Below, in pieces: positions 31,538 through 40,914 of a stretch of DNA of 64,000 nucleotides (the first letter of the stretch is position 1; each line of letters starts with the position of its first letter). The stretch is from positions 1 to 64,000 of the forward strand of contig JALQPE010001957.1 in NCBI GenBank assembly GCA_030407315.1, written 5' to 3'. The position numbers and the translations under genes are program-made. The DNA comes from Asparagopsis taxiformis (taxonomy: Eukaryota > Rhodophyta > Florideophyceae > Bonnemaisoniales > Bonnemaisoniaceae). Below the pieces are notes generated by a model that was not told where the DNA came from, did no database searches, and was given only the letters and a program-made list of their open reading frames with translations.

Positions 31538-33713
31538 ACGATAATGGATTCAAGGGCTCAGGAAGATGTTCTCAGAGACGGATAGAAGTAATTTAGAGTC
31601 TCATATGAAACCAACAAGCGCCCTCTCGTTGGTAGCAAGAAAACCCTGGTTGTAACACTGTAGCCTGTTAGACTCTTGCGCGAAAGTTTCAAGCGTTTTC
31701 GATTGAAACTATGATGGAATGTGATATTGAAACATTTAGACCATGAAGGCCACGTATACGGCACGAGAGACGCGTAAACAGCTCACCAGGTAATTGATCG
31801 CGATCGGTATAGCTAGATCGGTTGGTACTTCTGGGCTCAGTCAATCGTAATTTGATGCAGTCTACAGAAATTCGATATGGTGATGAATGACATCTATATG
31901 AGATGGACATTGAAACACGTCCAGAGTGGAAGCCGTATCGCAAAGCCCTACTCGTACACGTGCCACTTGGATGGATCATGACAAAAAAGTAAGTGATCAT
32001 ATCGTTCATATAATGCTTTGTTTTGATCAGGGCTCTGAAACTCCCAACAAGACAGCTCTTAGCACCCAGGTGTATTCTAGCCGACCGAAATTTGCTAGCT
32101 GTAGAGGAAAGTGGAGTGTTGTCATGGATGTGTAAAAGTCATTTCCACATTTCTCGATCTATTTTCTCTGCGTTTCACCTCATGAAAAGCTGCAGATTGC
32201 CATGATCCACGGATAATTTCGAGTGACTGAAACAGTACTCTATAGAGTTTTGTATAGCTGTACACAATGAGGAATCTCTTTTGGCTGATCATACTATCAC
32301 ACAAAATTACACCTGTAAAAAAATTCCTAGCCGCCGCCGGTAACGAGCGAAATTGTCCTTGAGCCAGATATGACCTATCTCACAACAATGTCAACTGGCA
32401 TCTTATGCGATTCATGATTCCGTTTGATTGACAGGAGAAATAAACTACAATAACATGTCAATCCAGCTTTTCTGGCCCTAATATGTGAAGCTTCTGTGAG
32501 TATCTTTTCGTGCCACAATCGCCCGGCTTCTATGTGTAAACGTTTGATGTAAGTGTGAATATATCATACTATCCTCCTTGAAGTGCAATGGATCCACTGC
32601 AAATCTGAGACTCTATGACGAAAGGAATTCATTTCAGCAGCACAGAATAGAAACTGACACTTCATGGGGATAAGGATCCTTGACCAGAGTGCATTGACTA
32701 CATAAATGTTTATGAAACAAGACAAGTGTCCTCGATTTATGGCTTTCTCGCGGATTATCTTTCCTTCAGGAAACAGGTATATAGGGTGAGTTGCAGATTT
32801 CTCGAATGCATGTATTCCGCTCATAAGGAAATATCGTCGGTGAACAAGGTACGCGTGGAAAGCATATCTGGCTATGCAGGTTTGTTCAAATGTGGATGAA
32901 TTCGCTCATGTGACGAAGGAATTTCTCTTTCAACGTACGTGGCTTTACTTCAATTAAATTTATTCTCTTTTTCTACGCTGGTTGTATCAGAGAAAAGTGA
33001 GAAGTTCCTCTTTGTAGGATCTATATTCGAATATCAGTATCTACCAATACGAGGACTTGGTTTGACACGGTGATCTCCCCAAAAAATAAATTATTTTTCT
33101 GTAATCGCCAGAGAAGTATACAGATCGCCCAGGGCCACCAAAATTAGAATCTCATAGACACGTCAGTCTATTATATCCAAATGTTTTCCTAAAATAGTTC
33201 CTCTCATGAAGAATACAGCTTTTCGATGTTTGGCCTTCACTTTCATACGATACAGGCCCGGGCTATTCGCAATATGAATATTGAAGAATAGGTGCAGTAG
33301 TCCCGACAAGCCCCAAAGGTTCTTGCAGTTTATGGAATATTTCTGCACTTAACAGATGTCTTTGAAAGTATTTCGTTACGTGTCAATTGTCTATCGTCAC
33401 CAGTTGGTCACTGAAGGCCATGATTTTTCATCACACAACGTGTGAGAAGCGTGGAGAGCGGGAGAATTAACGGATAGAAATTACATATATGATCCAAATT
33501 CCAATGAAACATGAAGACGGTTGACAAGTTGCCAAGAGTCAATCTCGATTGATGGATGTCCTTTCTGCGCCACCCTGTCGATAATATCGTGAAGTCCTTT
33601 CCACAGCCTAACTGGAATGAGTATTTCAGTGAGCCTGCTAGTGACATCAACTTCTGATCTTTTCAATGCAGCTCTTCAAAAGCTGTAGCCATTCCTTTGG
33701 TACTTTCGCGTAG
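31538..33713. other. Block X, intergenic between divergent genes
   Basis: Separates the minus-strand ParB/methyltransferase genes from the plus-strand transposase. AT-rich, with no ORF above about 105 codons. The minus strand at 33907-33481 has a coding-like stretch (IDIFIYAKVPKEWLQLLK, then after a one-base shift LTEILIPVRLWKGLHDIID) overlapping the start of the transposase. I cannot say whether it is real. Confidence 0.4.
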
Positions 33714-36016
33714 ATGAAGATGTCTATATCATCGGGAACGTCAAATGAGGACTCAATCATGGCAGAAAATCGTGTGGATAGACTGAAATCCCCAGCCCAT
33801 TTCGACCTGAGTAATTTTGAAGGCCATTTCCCTTCAATAGGTGACACAAAGAACCGATGCGGGCTTGAAAACTTGAACACTTCTGAGGATGAAGTAAACA
33901 AGGACAAAGATATCTTTGGATATTCTCCTAGGGGACAATACGAATTCAGTCCTCGTAGACCATGCTCTCATGCTGTAGCATCCCTCAGGAAACGACGGAT
34001 CAATGCAGCCCATATCATTATACGCAAAGATCTGAAATTGGTGAAGTGCTGTAAGACCAAACAGTGTTTTAAAAGGGCAAACGTTTCATTTTTATCCGCT
34101 AAGATTACTTATTTTGCGAAGGTGGACAACAACGAAAGACGAAATGGGCTACGGGCAATGCTACGATCCGAAGAGAACAATAGTAGGAAATATTTTTCCT
34201 TTGATGGGAAACGAGTCTGTGCTTCTTTTTTGAGCAAAGCATTCGGCTTCTCCCGTGATTTACAGAGTTCTATCAAGCAGACTCCTGCCAGTTTGTCAAA
34301 AGAACTTTCAGTTTCCGGTACCCACGAAGTCGAATCATGTGGTCGTGACTCAATCATAACGTTCCTCGAGAGGCTTGCAAGGACGACTGCGGGCAAGATG
34401 CCGGATAAATCGGAACAGCATCTCCCATTCTTCAAGAAGTCGGAAGTGTATATTCGGTTTATGGAAGAACACGCGTTGCTCCACCTTACAGTCCCACCTT
34501 CTCCTTCTTACTTCTATAAAGTATGGAAGACTTGGTGCTACTCGATAAAGGTGCGAAAAGTCTCGCGGTTTGCCAAGTGTGACGTCTGCGAAGAGCTCCG
34601 AGCTGCATTGTTGCGAGATTCGCGACCATCAATGTCTACAAAAGATCTTCTTATGCGACGGAAAAGACATGTTGACATGGTAGCTCGAGAGAGGAGGGAA
34701 TATCAGCGGAAGAGAGAAGATGCAATATTGCAACCAGGGAGTTACTGTTCTATTTGTATCGATGGGGCAGATCAGTCCGCTTTCGGGCTCCCCCACTTTG
34801 CCGTTAATACAAAAAGTACTCGAGGGAGGGCATTGAAAGTTATATCAATGATCGTTCTTTAAACGGAGGACTCCCGTCTACGTTGTACATTCAGCTTGAT
34901 AACTGTTCGAGAGAGAACAAGAACAGATACTTTCTCTCTTTTCTCGAGTCACTTGTGGCTTGGAACGTCTTCGAGGAGATCCACGCCTCGTTCCTCCCGG
35001 TTGGTCATACTCACATAGATATAGACCAGAGCTTCAGTTGTACATCACGGAGATTGAGGTCATATGATGCCATCACGTTAACGGATCTCCACAGACAGCT
35101 GAGAGCGTCTTTCACACCACCACCCATTGTAAATCATATTCGAAACGTCGTGAATTTCTCAGGACTGTGCAAGCAAGAGAAGAACATCACGAAACTTCCG
35201 AAGTTTACTCACTTCCGGTATTTCAGATTCAACCGGGCTTCAGGTGGAACGTTGGAGACAGGAGGAAAATACAAGACAATTTGTCATGTGAAGATACTCT
35301 CCGATGATCCATGGGTTCCACTTGATGTGCATGAAAAGGGTACTTTCAATTGCTTCCTGGTCTTCGCTCCAGACTTACAAAAGACACCTCAAACTGTCAT
35401 TACTTGCCCCGATGGAGAGGAAGAAGTTGAACAACGTTTCAGAACAGAGGAGGGACGTATCAATTGCAGCCAAAAAATGGCAGACCTGCGTAACCTCGCA
35501 GCAAATGTATACACTTCAAGAGAGGAAGAATTTCATTGGAATCTGTCGAACTGTGTGGAAGCTCGTGGGATGCATCGCAATAGACTGCGCAAATCTGTAA
35601 CATGTAATCCTGACAAAAATGATTCTGATGATGAGGAAAATATCAGTATAGATTCCGTATCAGTTCTAAACCGCTACGGATACGAAATCAATAGATTTGT
35701 ATCTGTTCGTCCAGCAAACTTTTCTGCAGCATGCCCCTTCTGGATTGGAAAAGTCTGCGAGATTGTTCAGAACAGAGAAGGGGTTGCATGAAAGCTGGAC
35801 GTTCATTGGTACCAGCCGTCACCGGGAAAGAACCCTTACATCTGCAAATATACACCAGCTTATTTGCAAAGCTCTCCCAGCTCCAGAAAGCCCTGGCGAG
35901 ATCTTATCTCCACAGACTCTGTAATCGTAGAGTTTGGAAGGCTAACGAGAAAGAATGAACTGACTGCAACGGTTCAAAAGATTCTGCGAAACCATGTAGT
36001 TCAAGAGGTCGGGTAA
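33714..36016 (+). pseudogene. DUF7869-type DDE transposase, broken
   Basis: Starts at the ATG at 33714 with a low-complexity N-terminus. Then come a CCKTKQCF Cys cluster, a zinc-binding CDVCEEL (about 290), a basic coiled stretch and CICIDGADQSAFGLPHF, the first acidic motif. At 34862 the frame stops. The next frame resumes with GGLPSTLYIQLDNCSRENKN (second Asp), then FLPVGHTHIDIDQSF (third motif), and ends at an in-frame TGA (35789-35791), after which the same frame stays open to a TAA at 36014 and reads LDVHWYQPSPGKNPY. QLDNC..ENKN plus SFLPVGHTHxDIDQxF is the signature of the DUF7869 family, common in algae, oomycetes and invertebrates. The stretch family members usually have between motifs one and two is missing, so the copy combines a deletion/frame break with one nonsense codon. 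Confidence 0.75.
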
Positions 36017-36155
36017 GAGGGGAGACGTTGGATGTGAGGGAGCTTTGAATTTTGAAGCCGATGATAATGGCTGGTTGAAGATTATTCAGTTTGCCTGGAA
36101 GATCCACAACATTGCGGAGAATAAATTCACCATTGATAATATTCTCAGGACTGCT

Positions 36156-36838
36156 TGTAGCAGGTAGAAAATCCGCTAGAGCGGCAAACCACCCGACAGG
36201 TGTCCCGAGCCTCGGTAGAGGAAGTGGTAGAGCAGATGAACCTTATAGGTACCCGGCGGGTAGTCTCGTGAGAGAGAAGGGATCGCTACCCGGAGGGGGT
36301 TGTGCGATTATAGCGCTCACGCGAGATGCGTATTAATGGAGCAAGATGACGTAATCCGTCGAGCTGTTGGCTAACCCTAAGGTTTTCCCGGAGAGGGGTT
36401 GAACAATAGGTATGCGAACACTGTTCCTGTGGGTCGTAATTCCACTTGAGTTTACGTTACTCTAGAAACCGTGCCTACTGGCTATTCCAGTGGCCGTTTT
36501 ATACTAAGTCTACTGTAAGCTAGGGTTAGTGGTTAGGAATAAATATCCAGTTAGTGACCAATCAGAACCCAGTTACTGGCGCTCGCCTACCCGCGAGGTC
36601 ATTGCCAATAGGCTTACATTGTAATGTATGGCTGATCAGCCTAAGTTAAAATTTGCCCCTTGTGGGGTCTTGGCCGGGGCCGATAGGCCCGGGTGGGGTT
36701 ATTAGTCAGCCATAGCTGGTCCTAAGTATAGGAAACACGCCAGTTGGCTGGTGCCTTCTGATTGGCACATCCCGTAAGTGGGTACCCAATAGGGAAGCGA
36801 CACGGCTCGATCAGCGAGGACCGCCAGGCGGTACGACA
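36156..36838 (-). repeat. Chromovirus copy B 3' LTR (683 bp)
   Basis: TGTAGCAGG...GTACGACA in plus-strand reading. It directly abuts block X at 36155 and stands directly upstream of the plus-strand ORF, so it could also supply an antisense promoter for that ORF. Confidence 0.95.
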
Positions 36839-37339
36839 CGGCCCCCTCCTGAGAGATTTGTCGTCCCGACAAAATTTGATCAAATAAAAATTACAATTTT
36901 TGGCTGTGGCCGTTGCATTGTGCAATTCAAAATTTTCCCGCGCGCGGCGCGTGCACACTAAATGTGTTGTCCATCCGACTCTTCCCGAGTTCCGCCCGAC
37001 CGTTTCCTATTGGAATCAATACCTGTTTCAGGTTCGGCATCGTCCTAACGCAACACAGCGTATTCACCCCTTTGGTGTCCAACTGCGTCCACGCATTCGC
37101 GTCCTTTCCATTATCCCTCAAAGGGTTTTTGCGTCCATCTGCTAAATAATTAGCCGCGTGATCGCACGAGCGGTGCCAATTCGAGGCTTGCATTCGCCGT
37201 TTCGGCCCATTGCCTCGCGATCCCCCTTCCTGGGTTGAATAGCGCAGCTCCCTCCCGGAGACTTAAGCCTATAGGCCACTTGTTCGTCCCGCTTCAGGGT
37301 TTTTATCAACGTCCGTCATCGCCTCTACTGGCTTTTAGG
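36839..37339 (+). other. Leader of the antisense ORF and PPT
   Basis: Starts with the complement of the polypurine tract (AGGAGGGGG on the minus strand, about 36841-36850) that primes plus-strand DNA synthesis. The rest is about 490 bp of leader before the ATG at 37340, nearly identical to the same region of copy A (16203-16703). No ORF of note. Conservation in both copies suggests it belongs to the element. Confidence 0.6.
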
Positions 37340-40300
37340 ATGTCCCCTCGTGCTCCCATTCAATTCGAATCCTCTGAAGAGGAAGGAGACAATATGGGTT
37401 CGCCCAACCGTCCTACCACACGCTCCAGCGTTCGCCGTCCCACGACGCGCCACCAGGCTTCCTCCTCCCGCACCGGGGTTCCGCCTACACCGGCTAAGTC
37501 TTCGTCGACTTCAGCGCCACGCGTGCCGTCAGCCACCGCGGCTCAATCGCAAACGCGAACGCGTTCGACTGCCGCCAAAGGCCCCGCTGATCCAGCGTCG
37601 CCTGCTGGCAAGGTTGTGAACACACAAGCACGTTCCGAAGAGACGGTCCCCCCTACCAGGGCAAGCGCACAAGAACGCGACTCTGTTCCGGCTGAATCGC
37701 CTGCTTCCCCGAAGCCTTCCACCCCAGTGGCAAGTGTCAAACCGTCATCGGTTAATCCGCCATCACGCGAAGGTGAGTCATCGAAGGCCGCCGGCCCGTC
37801 CCCAAGGGGAGCCATGCCGGCCGACACCGAGGAGGTGATAGAAGTCGTCGCCGAGGGAGGCGCTACGCCCAGGCCAACAAGGCAGCCGAACGTCAGGCCT
37901 TCGCCAAGTTCGCGTCCGATTACTTCTCGTCCTTCCGCCCCGGCGGCTCGTACCTCTTCTGGTCATGACGCTTCAGCGAATCCCTATGAGGACTATGGCC
38001 GCCGCAACCAACAGATACTGGCGGACGCTCGAAAGCGTAGGGAAGAAGAATTGCGCCGCGAGGCTGCTCGAGCAGAAGCCGAGAAGGCAGCAGCCGAAAA
38101 GGCTAATGCTCAACCTGTCGAGAAGGTCGTAGACCCATATGCCTCTACTGGCAGAGTTACCCGAAGTGGGTCTGGTGCGGCTGCCGCCGATGCCTCTGGA
38201 GGCGTAAGACCATCGGGCACCGCCTTGGTTGACCCTTACGCGGTTGCGTCTGCTCCAGCACCAGCTGTTCCGTCACACGACACTCCCCCTCGGGCACCTA
38301 AGCCGACTGCCAATTGGCGCTCCATGGGAGAATTTTACCCAGCCAATGCTGATGAACTGGTGGTATTCGATTCGCAAGCCTTGCCTTTCAGGCGTGAGCT
38401 CGCCGCTCCTTGGGAACACTACCCGTTTGCGCGACTCCCTCGTAGGGACTTTACGGATCGCCCGAGAAGCGAGTTACGTCGCGATATGCTTCTCATGAGC
38501 TCCCTCCGGGGTCAAAACCATCAGGTTCAAAACGAATGTTGGTCGGCGTATGCCCGTCTCCCCTCGAGTCGCCCTATGCGTCACTTCCGTGTCCCCCATA
38601 CGCTATGCAGCGACAGGACTTTCCTGCTCCATCCCGGAGATGCGCTGTACGTCGAACGTATGAATCGTCGCTTGTTCCAGGAAGGATCGTACCAAGGCTC
38701 CGTAGCGGATCTACCGATGGTTCGGTCACGCTGGTTTGCGTACCCTCCACGTCCCGATACGGGTAGCTACGAGCATCATATGCGTTTGCACGCTAGGGTT
38801 ACTTCCCGAAGGATGGGACGTCAGGTGACGGCGAATGATTATCGCGTGTTCGCGCACCGTCATGGTAGCTCTGCTGAGCCGGTCACTAGACCCATGAAGG
38901 TAGCTAGGGAAGCTTTGGACCCGCTATGGGATGATCCCACTTGGGAAGGCAAGTCATCTCCACCGATGTGTTTGCCCGTTGCCGACCCTCCGTCGCTGGT
39001 GTATTTCCACAATTCCGCTCTTCGCGACGCGCCCGAATGGCGAATGGACAGGTTCCGATCGTACCTCGAGTTGGAGAGGGATATCCTTATAGGGATCGAG
39101 TTGGCTCGTACCGCCGAGACGCGGGGCTTTGTGCCGGTGATGGCGGAGGAACTCCTCAATAGGGTGAGTAGTACTTGGTACGATATCCCGAAGGTTCCGG
39201 TGTCGGACGTGGTCCCCTATAGTCGGGAGTTACCTGGTTCGGTAGTGCGTCGGTTGCTGAAGGTGGCCCTTGGGGGTGATGATTATCCGCAGGAATTGGT
39301 CAGTACCAACATCACGGGAGTGGCACCGGAGAAGGTGGTTATCTACAGGACTGTTGACTTGCCGGTGAGGGCGTTACGTATTAACGTGTTAAACCATCGA
39401 GATGGTACAGTTGCAGAGCTGCCGCCTTATCGCAGAGATGGTGAGTTCACCGAAGATGGGTATTACGGCGTGGAGCCTGACAGGTATTCCGACGGTCACC
39501 CCGACTCTTACAAATATCAGCCTGTTGGCGAGGCATTTGTGCCGCGTCCGTGGTGGACGGCCGCCGAGGCGGGAGGCCCAGCTGGGCGTTCGCCTTACGC
39601 AGGACGGAGCTTAGCTCCTGTTGCTTCCTTACCACCCAGTGGTGCCGATGACTTGTACGAAAGTCAGGTCCCGATGACCGTCGCGCCTACCGCGCCAACC
39701 CTTCAGCCCACAGCTGCCCCTTCATCCCAAGTGGGTCCCGCCATGGAGGCGCTTCTAACATCCGACCAAGGCTCTGAGCCATCCGTGAACGGTGATGATG
39801 TAGTCACGCGTCAGCCTCCTGCTGTTGATATCCTACGTGGGGAATTGTCGAGTCGCGAATTGCTATCGATTCCGCATGTGCGGCGGTTGGCCGATGATCT
39901 CGGGGATGGTACGGTGGCTTCCGTTTTTGCCTCTGCCAATGGGCGTTACATCGTAAGATCCGCGTTGGATGGACTTGCATTGTCGTGCATCACGTTAGCT
40001 GCTCGCTATAAGCAAGGACGCGAACAGCGTAACATCGCCCGAGAGCGTCGCCGCACAGCGGATAGGGAGGTTGAGGCCGCACGCCTGGAGGCAGCAGAAT
40101 TGCGAACCCGGGTTGGGGAATTAGAAGGTGAGTTGGAGGACGCTAGGCGTCTACTGCAGCAAGCAGTTATTCCCGAAGAGGGTGGCGAGGAGGCCGTTCA
40201 GCCTGGTTACTCGCGTCGTCGCGCTAGGTCTCCCGATGAGGGTCTTCCCGAACGCAACGTGCGTACTCGTCTTCATTCCCCCGTGGGTGCTGCGGATGCT

Positions 40301-40606
40301 AGTAATCCTTTACTTGCGCGTCTTGATGCCCGGTTAGGGTCGCCTGAGTCGCCAGATGTTTCTCCGCCTCCCGCGTCCATCCCAGCAGTTGGGTTATCCG
40401 CCTCTGCGGTTGCGTCTTCGCATGGCCCTGTGCCTGCCCGTCGTCGGGGTTCTAGTGCAGTTCCGCAACGCGGTTTGCGTCGTAATCCTACCTTCACAAG
40501 GGTTGCACCCCGCCATCCTCGTCCTTCGACGAATGTACGCGCTCCTGCCCCTACGGCACCGTCTGCCTCTCATCGGCCTCGGCCTTCTAGCCATTATCGT
40601 CGCTAA
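37340..40606 (+). CDS. Antisense ORF of the chromovirus (1088 aa), unknown function
   Basis: Lies between pol and the 3' LTR, on the strand opposite gag-pol, converging with pol (308 bp apart). I take the ATG at 37340 (MSPRAPIQFESSEEEGDN) because the open frame upstream has no ATG. The N-terminal ~260 residues are Ser/Pro/Thr/Arg-rich and disordered, ending in a charged coiled coil (about 223-258). A folded-looking core spans about 330-740, with PWEHYPFARLPRRDF, HPGDALYVERMNRRLFQ and repeated Tyr/Trp/Arg/Pro motifs. A second coiled coil covers about 889-942, and the tail is basic and Pro-rich. No enzyme motif is recognised. The frame stays open for 1088 codons, and the same gene is present, decayed, in copy A. 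Plant Tat/Ogre-type elements also carry extra, sometimes antisense, ORFs between pol and the LTR, but I see no shared motif. Confidence 0.7.
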   Translation: MSPRAPIQFESSEEEGDNMGSPNRPTTRSSVRRPTTRHQASSSRTGVPPTPAKSSSTSAPRVPSATAAQSQTRTRSTAAKGPADPASPAGKVVNTQARSEETVPPTRASAQERDSVPAESPASPKPSTPVASVKPSSVNPPSREGESSKAAGPSPRGAMPADTEEVIEVVAEGGATPRPTRQPNVRPSPSSRPITSRPSAPAARTSSGHDASANPYEDYGRRNQQILADARKRREEELRREAARAEAEKAAAEKANAQPVEKVVDPYASTGRVTRSGSGAAAADASGGVRPSGTALVDPYAVASAPAPAVPSHDTPPRAPKPTANWRSMGEFYPANADELVVFDSQALPFRRELAAPWEHYPFARLPRRDFTDRPRSELRRDMLLMSSLRGQNHQVQNECWSAYARLPSSRPMRHFRVPHTLCSDRTFLLHPGDALYVERMNRRLFQEGSYQGSVADLPMVRSRWFAYPPRPDTGSYEHHMRLHARVTSRRMGRQVTANDYRVFAHRHGSSAEPVTRPMKVAREALDPLWDDPTWEGKSSPPMCLPVADPPSLVYFHNSALRDAPEWRMDRFRSYLELERDILIGIELARTAETRGFVPVMAEELLNRVSSTWYDIPKVPVSDVVPYSRELPGSVVRRLLKVALGGDDYPQELVSTNITGVAPEKVVIYRTVDLPVRALRINVLNHRDGTVAELPPYRRDGEFTEDGYYGVEPDRYSDGHPDSYKYQPVGEAFVPRPWWTAAEAGGPAGRSPYAGRSLAPVASLPPSGADDLYESQVPMTVAPTAPTLQPTAAPSSQVGPAMEALLTSDQGSEPSVNGDDVVTRQPPAVDILRGELSSRELLSIPHVRRLADDLGDGTVASVFASANGRYIVRSALDGLALSCITLAARYKQGREQRNIARERRRTADREVEAARLEAAELRTRVGELEGELEDARRLLQQAVIPEEGGEEAVQPGYSRRRARSPDEGLPERNVRTRLHSPVGAADASNPLLARLDARLGSPESPDVSPPPASIPAVGLSASAVASSHGPVPARRRGSSAVPQRGLRRNPTFTRVAPRHPRPSTNVRAPAPTAPSASHRPRPSSHYRR

Positions 40607-40914
40607 GGACTGGCAATTGCCTTTGGGAGAATAACCTCTAACGGTAGTTTGAACACGCTTTTGCGTTGCGCCATTGTTCATCAGGTAGTCCTGAGGCACC
40701 TCTGAGGTACATTAAAGATGCATCATCACGCTGACGTGCGGATTTGTTTGTTGAAACCCTTTTTTCGTCAATTTTTTTCATTTCCTGAAATCTAAATTTC
40801 CACAGTGGCTCCGGTTGGCGGTGATAAAGTGCGCCCTTTTTGGCTTGACCCTCCGAGGTTTGGTAGCTCCACCCAGTGGGTACCTTGTTAGGTTCTTATC
40901 CCTGTGGGGTTACT

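Larger units (their letters stand above)
21256..36155. mobile_element. Block X: probable large DNA transposon with ParB/methyltransferase cargo
   Basis: Foreign to both flanking chromovirus copies. Without the nested copia element it is about 8.8 kb. It contains a ParB-like gene, a DNA amino-methyltransferase and a DUF7869-type DDE transposase. The left edge abuts copy A's pol in mid-codon, as expected for an insertion. Close to that edge lie three copies of the 10-bp palindrome GACAGCTGTC (21348, 21401, 21474) and a fourth at 27919, resembling subterminal repeats. The right edge is the first base of copy B's LTR, so the true right terminus is missing and no TIR pair can be shown. Calling it one transposon is inference from gene content. 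Confidence 0.5.

Noticed and set aside
33481..33907. Minus-strand coding-like stretch at the start of the transposase
   Set aside because: Needs a frameshift, has no family match and overlaps the N-terminus of a recognised gene.
37235..37339. Upstream extension of the antisense ORF
   Set aside because: The open frame before 37340 has no ATG; the extended start would be TTG.
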